Shown here piece by piece: positions 1 to 6,348 of a DNA stretch of 16,813 nt. Under the pieces are notes generated by a model that searched no databases, was not told the DNA's origin, and worked only from the letters and a program-made list of their open reading frames with translations. The position numbers and the translations under genes are program-made. This DNA comes from Fibrobacter sp. (GTDB lineage: Bacteria > Fibrobacterota > Fibrobacteria > Fibrobacterales > Fibrobacteraceae), in NCBI GenBank assembly GCA_017520105.1, contig JAFWRL010000137.1, positions 1 through 16,813 on the forward strand, read 5' to 3'. Positions within the stretch are counted from its first letter, which is position 1. Each line of letters begins with the position of its first letter.

Positions 1-37
1 ATTTTTTACGGAATTCGTTGGTGCTTACAGTACCCAT
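1..37 (-). CDS. efp: Elongation factor P, N-terminal 12 codons only (partial)
   Basis: Read on the minus strand from the ATG at 35-37, the sequence gives MGTVSTNEFRKK and then leaves the window. This matches the usual EF-P N-terminus, in which a short hydrophobic start is followed by S-T/N-(N/D)-(E/D)-F-R and a Lys/Gly-rich stretch. A clear SD (AGAGGA) lies about 6 bases before the ATG. EF-P relieves ribosome stalling at polyproline stretches. The neighbour on the other strand, 41 bp away, is epmB, whose product modifies EF-P in other bacteria, and this supports the call strongly despite the short visible part. The modified lysine lies outside the window. Confidence 0.8.
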   Translation of the reverse strand, partial: MGTVSTNEFRKK

Positions 38-78
38 ATTATCCTCTTGTTGATTTTGATTCTAAATTTAGCAATATA

Positions 79-1047
79 ATGGACAATTCTGTTAAAGTTT
101 TCACGCATATTTCTGAATTTTTAGACTATTTGGGCAAAGATATTAGCGGTTTGGCTGGCAATTTGCTTGCGAGCCTAGACTCAAAACCCTCGTTTGCCTT
201 CTATTGTTCCAAGCATTACGCTGACCTCATCCAAAAATCGAGCGAGCCCGCCAAACTGCTACGCGAGGTTCTACCTTCGACAGAAGAACTCAAGGACGCA
301 CCCGGTTTTGTTGACGACCCCGTTGGCGACCTCCCCGCGGGCAAGTCCGAATGCATCTTGCAAAAGTACGAGAACCGCGCCCTTATCGTTTCGACTTCTG
401 CCTGCGGTGTGCGCTGTAGGTTCTGCTTCAGGCGCAACTACCCCTTCCAGGACACTCAGAATATCGCAAGTGCAGTTTCGAACTGGCTAGATGTCCATAC
501 AAGCATCTGGGAAGTCATTCTATCGGGCGGAGACCCGCTTACGCTTGGGCCGGGACCGTTCCGCGACCTCGTAGAAGCAATTGCTTTTCACCCTTCCGTC
601 ACGACGCTCCGCATCCACACGCGGCTCCCGATTATGCGACCGGATCTCGTGATGCAGCATTTTGAACTTTTGCGTGAGCTCCCCGCACGATTCAATTGCG
701 TACTCGTGGTACACGTGAACCACCCCGATGAACTCGACGAAGAATCCGCCGCGGTTTTTGCACAACTTAAATTCAGCGGTTGGACGCTTTTAAACCAAAG
801 CGTGATGCTGAAAGGCGTGAACGACGACGCTGAAACATTGGAACGCTTGTGCCGCAAGCTATTCGAGCAAGGCGTGCTCCCCTACTACCTGCACCAGCTC
901 GACCACGCGAAAGGCGTCGCGCACTTTGAAATCAGCGACGAACGCGCCCGCGAACTCATCGCGCAAATACGCACAAAACTCCCCGGCTACCTCGTACCGA
1001 AACTCGTTCGAGAAATCGCCGGCGAAAAGAGCAAAACGCCGGTGTAG
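79..1047 (+). CDS. epmB: EF-P beta-lysylation protein EpmB, radical-SAM lysine 2,3-aminomutase family
   Basis: This KamA-family radical-SAM enzyme is expected to convert (S)-alpha-lysine to (R)-beta-lysine, which EpmA then attaches to EF-P. The 322 residues are close to the usual ~340. The [4Fe-4S] motif CGVRCRFC is at residues 109-116 and the SAM-binding SGGDPL at 149-154. TRLP (181), VNHP (213), LNQSVML (238) and PYYLHQLD (269-276) are EpmB-like. The C-terminal GEKSKTP carries Lys319, which by remembered alignment corresponds to the PLP lysine of lysine aminomutase. It is divergent from efp. The start is uncertain: no SD precedes the ATG, and a TATAAT string overlaps it at 75-80. A strong terminator follows the stop. 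The last 24 codons occur again at 2316-2387, so this 3' end appears to have been replaced or restored by an insertion. epmA is not in the window. Confidence 0.9.
   Translation: MDNSVKVFTHISEFLDYLGKDISGLAGNLLASLDSKPSFAFYCSKHYADLIQKSSEPAKLLREVLPSTEELKDAPGFVDDPVGDLPAGKSECILQKYENRALIVSTSACGVRCRFCFRRNYPFQDTQNIASAVSNWLDVHTSIWEVILSGGDPLTLGPGPFRDLVEAIAFHPSVTTLRIHTRLPIMRPDLVMQHFELLRELPARFNCVLVVHVNHPDELDEESAAVFAQLKFSGWTLLNQSVMLKGVNDDAETLERLCRKLFEQGVLPYYLHQLDHAKGVAHFEISDERARELIAQIRTKLPGYLVPKLVREIAGEKSKTPV
975..1019 (+). repeat. Direct repeat, left copy (inside the epmB 3' end)
   Basis: These 45 bases are identical to 2315-2359, an offset of exactly 1340. They encode the conserved KLPGYLVPKLVREIA segment of EpmB. 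Base 974 differs from 2314, and base 1020 differs from 2360. Inside the copy, CTCGTAC (991-997) and GTTCGAG (1006-1012) form an imperfect inverted repeat (6 of 7 pairs) around an 8-base centre. This layout is compatible with, but not proof of, a tyrosine-recombinase core site. Confidence 0.9.
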
Positions 1048-1078
1048 GCGCAGAAAAAGCAGCACCTCATTTTTAGCA

Positions 1079-1114
1079 AAAATCCTCCGCGACAAAGCGG
1101 AGGATTTTATTTTT
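1079..1114 (+). terminator. Rho-independent terminator of epmB
   Basis: A perfect 12-bp stem (AAAATCCTCCGC at 1079-1090, GCGGAGGATTTT at 1097-1108) encloses a GACAAA loop. A T-rich run continues to 1114. It lies 31 bases after the epmB stop and points in the same direction. Confidence 0.9.
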
Positions 1115-1140
1115 AACAAGCGAGCACAGACTCGATGAAT

Positions 1141-2271
1141 TTATTTTTTTGTAGTGTCAATATATTTCCTTGTAAAAGCAATCAAAAAAGCACCTCCAGA
1201 TAAGATACCGAATATACCTTCTAGACATGCAAATAAACGAGCCCAACCCACAGGGGTTATATCGCCATAACCAACCGTAGTTATAGTAATCACCGAAAAA
1301 TATAACGTTTTAAAAAAATTATTTTCCTCACAAATCGCTTTGCCACATTCATCAACGCACAAATCGCCAAAAGGATGTTCAAGCCCAAAGCAATAAAGTG
1401 CCGCAAAAACAAATATAACAAGCATAAGCATACCAAAAATAACCCGAGGTCTAATCATTCCCCCACATAATATGTAGCATATTTTATGTAATCCAGACAA
1501 CTCTTGCTTATTCTTATAATAAATCAAATCAGCATAATTATCTACAGTAACACATAATCTGTTTTTTTCAAAAAAATCAAAAATATTATCATATTTTTCT
1601 TTTTTCTCACCAATTTCACCTTTAAGATAATCTTTTAAATCAATCTTGCCAAATAGAATTTTTGAAAGAGATATGGGAAAATTTTTCCATTCACTCACCT
1701 TTTTTCCAGAAAGCGAATTTTTCACTCCAAATTTAGTATACGACATAGACTCTAATATCGCTTTAGACGAGTCCATCAAAAATGAACGGATACTACAGCA
1801 CATCAGATTACAAAAAGTTATTTCAGCTACATCACTCGACAAGGTTCCTACAGAAACACAATTTCCGATTACGTGATATTTTCCAATGCATAAAGCAATT
1901 GAATCAATCATCGCTTCTTCAATCGACAAAAGACACAAGCCATTATGCGCCCCCATGACATTCAACGATCCAAAAATAAGGCAATTTTGAATAAATATTT
2001 CTTTTGATTCGTGGATATCAAGATTCCCTATAATTACGCAATTTTGTAATACAATTTTCTTTTTTGAAAAAAAAGTAGGCAAATCTTTTTCTCGAACTAT
2101 AGCATTTGACAACACAACACCTTCATTTGAGTCTTGCTGTATGTCAAATATATCCTGAAAACACATTAGCTCAAATTGACTATCTTGATTTTTTTTATCA
2201 ATAATATCATTAAAAATTTCCAAGCATTGTCTTCTGCTGCATTTCTGATATTTTTCTATTAAATGTTCCAT
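1141..2271 (-). CDS. Two-TM potassium-channel-like protein with beta-helix-like N-terminal half
   Basis: From the ATG at 2271 the protein has 376 residues. An AGGGA SD lies 6 bases upstream, which is better than the in-frame TTG at 2295. The C-terminal third is a classic two-helix pore module: TM1 about 276-296, the K+ selectivity filter TTVGYGD at 331-337, and TM2 about 344-366. The stretch between TM1 and the filter has three Cys (305, 309, 314). Residues about 72-177 repeat short beta-strand units such as NCVIIGNLDI and NCLIFGSLNV, resembling a pentapeptide or bactofilin-like right-handed beta-helix. Residues 178-275 are charged and not recognised. The likely role is an inner-membrane ion channel gated by its cytoplasmic N-terminal half, but the ligand is unknown. 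The gene is much poorer in G+C than its neighbours (about 22% by hand count over 1561-1680, against about 62% over 901-960). It lies between duplicated epmB ends, which suggests horizontal acquisition. Confidence 0.85.
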   Translation of the reverse strand: MEHLIEKYQKCSRRQCLEIFNDIIDKKNQDSQFELMCFQDIFDIQQDSNEGVVLSNAIVREKDLPTFFSKKKIVLQNCVIIGNLDIHESKEIFIQNCLIFGSLNVMGAHNGLCLLSIEEAMIDSIALCIGKYHVIGNCVSVGTLSSDVAEITFCNLMCCSIRSFLMDSSKAILESMSYTKFGVKNSLSGKKVSEWKNFPISLSKILFGKIDLKDYLKGEIGEKKEKYDNIFDFFEKNRLCVTVDNYADLIYYKNKQELSGLHKICYILCGGMIRPRVIFGMLMLVIFVFAALYCFGLEHPFGDLCVDECGKAICEENNFFKTLYFSVITITTVGYGDITPVGWARLFACLEGIFGILSGGAFLIAFTRKYIDTTKK

Positions 2272-2314
2272 TATTATTCCCTTATTCGCAGGCAAAGATA
2301 AATTTAGTACAAAA

Positions 2315-2359
2315 AAAACTCCCCGGCTACCTCGTACCGAAACTCGTTCGAGAAATCGC
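2315..2359 (+). repeat. Direct repeat, right copy
   Basis: This segment is identical to 975-1019 in the epmB 3' end. Together the two copies bracket the AT-rich channel gene. The segment unique to the insert, plus one repeat copy, is 1340 bp. Confidence 0.9.
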
Positions 2360-2387
2360 TGGTGAGAAAAGCAAGACGCCTATTTAG
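2315..2387 (+). pseudogene. epmB: Displaced 3' end of a second epmB allele (remnant)
   Basis: In the same frame as epmB this reads KLPGYLVPKLVREIAGEKSK, then TPI and a TAG stop. The real gene reads the same and ends TPV. After the 45 identical bases, the codon differences are GCC/GCT, GGC/GGT, GAA/GAG, AAG/AAA, AAA/AAG and CCG/CCT, plus one conservative change (GTG/ATT). That pattern is expected for two alleles that diverged while both were functional, not for a recent copy decaying in place. There is no upstream coding sequence or start, so this piece is not expressed as a protein. The likeliest reading is that it is the original chromosomal end of epmB, pushed downstream by the insertion. 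Confidence 0.8.
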
Positions 2388-2592
2388 ACGAAGACTTGAC
2401 TGGATCGACGGCTATGCCGTCCGAGGCTTTGGCTCAAAAAACATCGAAAAACGAATGAAGCAGTCAAATTTATTTGACTATTTCTGAGTTCAAGATGTGA
2501 CGCGAAGCGTCAAATAGGCCTGCAAGCAGCCCTGCTTTGCTCGCCTTGCACTTGATTCTTCGTCCTTTCAGTCCTCAGAATGACGCTCTCTT
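2388..2592. other. Non-coding spacer with a run of small inverted repeats
   Basis: No gene is visible here. The spacer lies beyond the stop of the outer-membrane protein gene and contains several dyads. GACGGC-tat-GCCGTC is at 2407-2421, AGTCAAAT-tt-ATTTGACT at 2462-2479, and TGACGC-gaa-GCGTCA at 2498-2512. An imperfect GCAAGCAG/CTGCTTTGC pair follows at about 2523-2541. None has a convincing T-run. The stretch around 2560-2586 (CTTCGTCCTTTCAGTCCTCA, then GAATGACGC) resembles a type of phrase often repeated in bacterial intergenic DNA. It may be a worn repeat element or a bidirectional transcription end. Confidence 0.5.
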
Positions 2593-3369
2593 TTAAAACC
2601 AATAGCCGATGCCGAGCTGGATTTTGTGGAACAGGTAATAAGACCCGACAATACTTTCGTCGATATATCCGTCCTTCTCAACAGTTTCTTTTCCAGACTC
2701 GTTATCCGTTCGGCTACTTCCCCAAGAAATGGTGTAGCTACCACAAGCTTTATCTACCGTCACAACATCGGTCAGTTGGAACGACAAATGAGCATCGACA
2801 AAGAGACCAAAAGAAAATTCGTGTCCGACACCAACAGATAAGCCCGCTCCGAAAAAACGGTCATCATGGCATTTGTCCTGCCGATGTTCTTTCGGGATAT
2901 AGAATTCACTTTTTCTCATAAGCAAAAAGTCAAAAACCGGGCCCGCCTCAAAATAAAGGATGTTCGGGATATGAGCTTGCGCCAACAGAGGAACTTCCAG
3001 ATAAAGCAAATTGTCACTGTTGTAGCCAGACCAAAATCCGCCGCGTTCGCAATCGCATTCAAGCGACATTTCTTGATGTTCCGAAGCAAAATAGCGATAG
3101 TCGAGCCCTATTCCCGAATGCAAATAAAGCCATGGCAAGAATTTGTATTGGACATCAAACGAAAGCGTTGCGCCGTACCCGACACCATCCGCATAAACGC
3201 CCCAAGGAGCATCGGTAAAATCATTCACCCTATTCAAATTCAAGTGAGTTCCAAAACGCAGTGGCTTTTCCGGCATTTTCGCAACCGCACCAATCGTCGG
3301 TTCCGCAGCACACACAAGCATCGGCAAACTGGCCAACACCGCAAGCACTTTTGCAACTTTTTTCAACAT
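2593..3369 (-). CDS. Small outer-membrane beta-barrel protein (porin-fold, PorT-like)
   Basis: The ATG at 3369 has a perfect AGGAGG SD four bases upstream, so the longer frame to 3423 is rejected. The 258-residue product starts with a signal peptide (MLKKVAKVLAVLASLPMLVC-A). The rest alternates aromatic and polar residues in strands typical of a beta-barrel: FGTHLNLNRV, YGATLSFDVQYKFLPWLYLHSGIGLDYRYF, then LYLEVPLLAQAHI, LYFEAGPVFDFLL and FGAGLSVGVGHEF. It ends in aromatic IQLGIGYWF, a terminal beta-signal. There are two Cys pairs in loops (around LECDCE and DKCHDD). The substrate is not recognisable. It lies 50 bp after the lipoprotein gene on the same strand and is probably the last gene of that operon, so the two products may work together at the outer membrane. 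Confidence 0.7.
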   Translation of the reverse strand: MLKKVAKVLAVLASLPMLVCAAEPTIGAVAKMPEKPLRFGTHLNLNRVNDFTDAPWGVYADGVGYGATLSFDVQYKFLPWLYLHSGIGLDYRYFASEHQEMSLECDCERGGFWSGYNSDNLLYLEVPLLAQAHIPNILYFEAGPVFDFLLMRKSEFYIPKEHRQDKCHDDRFFGAGLSVGVGHEFSFGLFVDAHLSFQLTDVVTVDKACGSYTISWGSSRTDNESGKETVEKDGYIDESIVGSYYLFHKIQLGIGYWF

Positions 3370-3419
3370 GTTTCCTCCTAACACAACTAAAATCAATTGC
3401 AATCCAGCTTCTGCTGCGA

Positions 3420-5180
3420 TCAATCAGATTCTTTTTTGCGACCTAGAATGCCATTGATGCAATCCTCGAATTCAGCATCATTACGCTTTCTAATCCCATA
3501 CACTCCCGATTCCATTTCGTTTAGATTGGCTGCATTTTCTTCACGGCACTGTTCTTGCGTAATATCAGGAATTTCGCGATTAAAACCATTGCAAACAACA
3601 TTACCCGATGTCAAAGTCACAGACACGCTGTCCATTATTTTCGCATAATTCAATTTCATATCAAAAACATGTCCATCATAATTAAATCTCATACTCCTAT
3701 TCGTTTTTTCTTGAATTGCAATTTCATATTCTTTAGCTAAAGATTCAACATTCCGACCTTCATAAAATGGGGTTTCAATCTGAATGGAGTTTTGATTGTC
3801 CAAGAACATGAATAATTCTTCGACAAAAACGGAATTCATGTAATCATAGTCTGAAAGATCTGCAATACGGTATTCCATTTTACCATTATCTATTTTGACA
3901 AAATAATCATAGGCATCATTTTGGCAACCGATTTCACCACTTGCAACATTTTTTCTGCATGGCAAAAGTTTCCAAATTCCATCAAGCTTTCCAGACGTTC
4001 CACCAACAAAGAACATTGTCGTAGCCGATACAGAATCCCCGGTACCATCTCGATAGAGTAAAGTTGGTTGCGTAAACATCAAAGTGTCACCACGAAAACC
4101 ATAGGCATACTTATTCGTATCACTGTCATAAAAATCCGAATCATACATAAACGATTCACCTTTCTTGACGCATCCCCCAAATTTTTCACCGACAAGTGTT
4201 ATCGAATCATGAACTTCATCAACAAACACTTTACCAGAAGCCATCAAACGAGCTGATTCAAAAGCAGTTTGCACATCAAGATTTCCAGACTTTTCATTTG
4301 AAGATGTATTCGTTCCGCGACGAACAAGGCTTTTCACGCAGCTTGCAAATTCATCACTATTGTCTTTACGGTAGCCCAAGCTCCCTCTGCCATTTTCATA
4401 AAGATAATCTGCATTTTCTTCGCGGCACATTTCAGAAGAAACATTATCACGTTCACTCAAATAAGCTGTACAAGAAATCCCTTCAGAAGACAAAGTTACA
4501 GCAGCAGAATCGTTTATTTGAACGTAATCTACATTCAATTCATATTGGTGTTCTTTATAAACAAATTTCATATTTTTATTTGTTCTTTCTTGAACTGTAA
4601 ATCCTTTACCTGAAAGATCATTATCCATACTCATCACTTGACCGCGCAAATCAAAATCTATACGATTTTCATGTCCAGTCATAAATAACGCAAGATTTTC
4701 AACAAAGCCAGAATTCATATAATCATACGTTTTATTTTCAGAAATGCGGGTTTCCACACTTCTATTATTGAATTGGATAAATAAATTTTCCATATCATTG
4801 GAACAACCATATTCATCACCAAATGAAGTACATGGCAAATACATCCATACACCATTCAAATCACCGGGATTACCTCCAATAAGATAAAAGTTTAAGTCGT
4901 ATAGCGAGCCCTTTTCATGATTGATGGAACCATAGGACAAGACGAGCGTATCACCATGGAAACTATAAGCATAAGTCCTTGAATTGGAAAAATAGAAATC
5001 GGAATTATAAGCATAAACGCCATTATCTTTTTTCAAGCAGCCGCCAAAAGTTTCATAAACAATCGTTAAAGAATCCTGAGATTCATCAACTATAACCTTG
5101 CCCAATTGCGACACGCGTGCAGAAGCAAAAGCAGCCTGCACATCAATGATTCCGCCATCATCATTCGATGATGTATTCGT
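3420..5180 (-). repeat. Tandem internal gene duplication (units 5180-4314 and 4313-3420)
   Basis: At protein level the two halves of the lipoprotein align over nearly their full length. Both start with the TNTSSN string (DNA GATGTATTCGT at about 5170 and again at about 4300). They share the FGGC, GDTL, LPC, DYMNS and CREENA landmarks in the same order and at similar spacing. Many positions differ, so the duplication is old or fast-evolving, not a recent copy. Confidence 0.85.
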
Positions 5181-5306
5181 GTCCTCGGTAAAGCCGGAAC
5201 ACCCTGTCAACAACGCGAAGCTTGCGAGAATCGCAGAGAACGCGAGAACCATTGCACAAGTAAAGTTCATGGCAAATAAATTTTGCATCAGATTAATCTT
5301 TTTCAT
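3420..5306 (-). CDS. Lipoprotein made of two diverged tandem copies of one ~290-residue unit
   Basis: The start is the ATG at 5306, with GGAG about 6 bases upstream; the frame also opens at a TTG at 5318. The product has 628 residues. A type II signal peptide ends in the lipobox LLTGC, with the lipidated Cys at 36. Two homologous units follow, residues about 43-331 and 332-628. Each begins TNTSSN, then FxSAR, GKVxVDExxDSxT, FGGCxKK, YAYxFxGDTL, LxGxWxxLPC, TYDYMNS/SDYDYMNS, CREENA and a final C near the unit end. Cys positions are mostly conserved, so paired disulfides are likely in the periplasm or on the surface. The fold is not recognised; the family appears Fibrobacter-specific. The gene overlaps the TIGR02147 gene upstream by 14 bp, implying translational coupling, and is followed by a beta-barrel gene. 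Confidence 0.75.
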   Translation of the reverse strand: MKKINLMQNLFAMNFTCAMVLAFSAILASFALLTGCSGFTEDTNTSSNDDGGIIDVQAAFASARVSQLGKVIVDESQDSLTIVYETFGGCLKKDNGVYAYNSDFYFSNSRTYAYSFHGDTLVLSYGSINHEKGSLYDLNFYLIGGNPGDLNGVWMYLPCTSFGDEYGCSNDMENLFIQFNNRSVETRISENKTYDYMNSGFVENLALFMTGHENRIDFDLRGQVMSMDNDLSGKGFTVQERTNKNMKFVYKEHQYELNVDYVQINDSAAVTLSSEGISCTAYLSERDNVSSEMCREENADYLYENGRGSLGYRKDNSDEFASCVKSLVRRGTNTSSNEKSGNLDVQTAFESARLMASGKVFVDEVHDSITLVGEKFGGCVKKGESFMYDSDFYDSDTNKYAYGFRGDTLMFTQPTLLYRDGTGDSVSATTMFFVGGTSGKLDGIWKLLPCRKNVASGEIGCQNDAYDYFVKIDNGKMEYRIADLSDYDYMNSVFVEELFMFLDNQNSIQIETPFYEGRNVESLAKEYEIAIQEKTNRSMRFNYDGHVFDMKLNYAKIMDSVSVTLTSGNVVCNGFNREIPDITQEQCREENAANLNEMESGVYGIRKRNDAEFEDCINGILGRKKESD

Positions 5307-6129
5307 TTTTTTCTCCAACTTGTTTACTCAATGGAAAGAGCTGTAAATTCATTCGATAAACGCGATCGTAACTTTTCACGTTCGCTACAATCTCCACTAC
5401 TTTTTTGCGAAATGCATCGAGTTCTCTCGTCAAACGCTCATACGCTTCTCGGTCAAGGCCCATCGTCATGCCCGAAATGTGGCGATATTCTCGCGAATAA
5501 CGTTCCAGAGATTCAGCCGCCAAATGCGCATATTGCTTTTGCATATTGACGACCGTCGCCGAGATAACTTCGCGAGAACTCGAAACACCTTCGCTCGTTT
5601 GCACGTAATTTCCGCATTCATCTTTTTTCAAGAGCCCAAGCGATTCCTGCAAATCCAAGGATTCGCGGGCTTCGGCGGCAGAAATGGCGGGCACAAGTGC
5701 ATGCCCCATTTCAAGAGGCGTTGCGCCCTTCATAATCGGGGCAAGTTCCCGGAGCGCAGGGTTTGCCCACGACGAGAAATATGCAAACGACTTCGCTTCC
5801 AAAAATTCCACACGGTTTTCGCTAGCAATTTTCATCATCCGCTCAAAAGCGACTTGACGGATTTCAGAGCGAGCGGAATCGCAAAATTCAACCATCGCCC
5901 GAAAATATTCGGCCTGTACACCAGACAAGTTCATCGCCGGCAAGACCTTTTCAACAGCAACTTTTGAAAGTCGCGTTTTACCGTCGCAAACAAGCTTCAA
6001 AAAACCCGAAGACGAAAATCCCGCAAGTTTTGCAAATTCGCGCCACGTAAATGCGGAACACTTTTTACGGCTTTCGTAAAAGTCTCGTATGTACGAGCGG
6101 TAATCTCTATATTCAAAAACAGATTTCAT
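5293..6129 (-). CDS. TIGR02147 family protein (Fibrobacter paralogous family, probable DNA-binding regulator)
   Basis: The 278 residues match the TIGR02147 family expanded in Fibrobacter and also known from Bdellovibrio-like bacteria. The N-terminus has the family signature (VFEYRDYRSYIRDFYESRK), then FTWREFAKLAGFSSSGFLKL at 27-46 and DGKTRLS, which look like a helix-turn-helix of about residues 27-60. The middle (AYFSSWANPALREL, residues ~115-135) and the C-terminal helices are also family-like. The function is unproven; the helix-turn-helix and its position as first gene of an operon suggest it regulates its neighbours. The last 14 bp overlap the start of the lipoprotein gene. The ATG at 6129 has only a weak AAGAA before it. 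A plausible promoter is at 6157-6185. Confidence 0.85.
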   Translation of the reverse strand: MKSVFEYRDYRSYIRDFYESRKKCSAFTWREFAKLAGFSSSGFLKLVCDGKTRLSKVAVEKVLPAMNLSGVQAEYFRAMVEFCDSARSEIRQVAFERMMKIASENRVEFLEAKSFAYFSSWANPALRELAPIMKGATPLEMGHALVPAISAAEARESLDLQESLGLLKKDECGNYVQTSEGVSSSREVISATVVNMQKQYAHLAAESLERYSREYRHISGMTMGLDREAYERLTRELDAFRKKVVEIVANVKSYDRVYRMNLQLFPLSKQVGEKNEKD

Positions 6130-6156
6130 AATTCTTAATCAGCTTTATCTGCTTTA

Positions 6157-6185
6157 AAAATAAAATTAATTCATGCAAAAATCAA
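6157..6185 (-). promoter_or_regulatory. Candidate promoter of the TIGR02147-lipoprotein-barrel operon
   Basis: On the minus strand, TTGATT (6180-6185) and TATTTT (6157-6162) are separated by 17 bases. The -10-like box is 27 bases upstream of the ATG at 6129. The whole spacer is very AT-rich, so similar matches could arise by chance. Confidence 0.35.
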
Positions 6186-6265
6186 TACTAATGAAACAAA
6201 ATTTGATATTTTCTTTAAATTTTAGCAATTTTATCAATAAATCAATTATTTTTATATCAGTATAA

Positions 6266-6280
6266 GAAACATAATGTTTC
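6266..6280. promoter_or_regulatory. Perfect 15-bp palindrome, candidate operator
   Basis: GAAACATAATGTTTC is a perfect inverted repeat of 7+1+7. It lies between the dcuB terminator and the candidate promoter of the regulator operon. ATGAAAC occurs again near 6191. No bound regulator can be named. Confidence 0.35.
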
Positions 6281-6282
6281 AT

Positions 6283-6318
6283 ATAAAAAATTCTCGCCCA
6301 GCATCGACTGAGGCGAGG
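6283..6318 (-). terminator. Rho-independent terminator of dcuB
   Basis: On the minus strand, CTCGCC (6312-6317) pairs with GGCGAG (6293-6298) around a 13-base loop. It is followed by AATTTTTTATAT. It lies about 30 bases beyond the dcuB stop and separates dcuB from the regulator operon. Confidence 0.75.
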
Positions 6319-6348
6319 AAAAAGTGACGTCATTCCGAATTTACGGCG

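Noticed and set aside
2272..2295. TTG-initiated extension of the channel protein
   Set aside because: The ATG at 2271 has an AGGGA ribosome site at good spacing; the extension has none.
1020..2314. Insertion sequence carrying a transposase
   Set aside because: No transposase or terminal inverted repeats were seen; the only gene is the channel-like protein. The 45-bp coding direct repeats are far longer than usual target duplications.
3370..3423. Upstream extension of the beta-barrel protein
   Set aside because: The extension would precede a textbook signal peptide, and the ATG at 3369 has a perfect AGGAGG.
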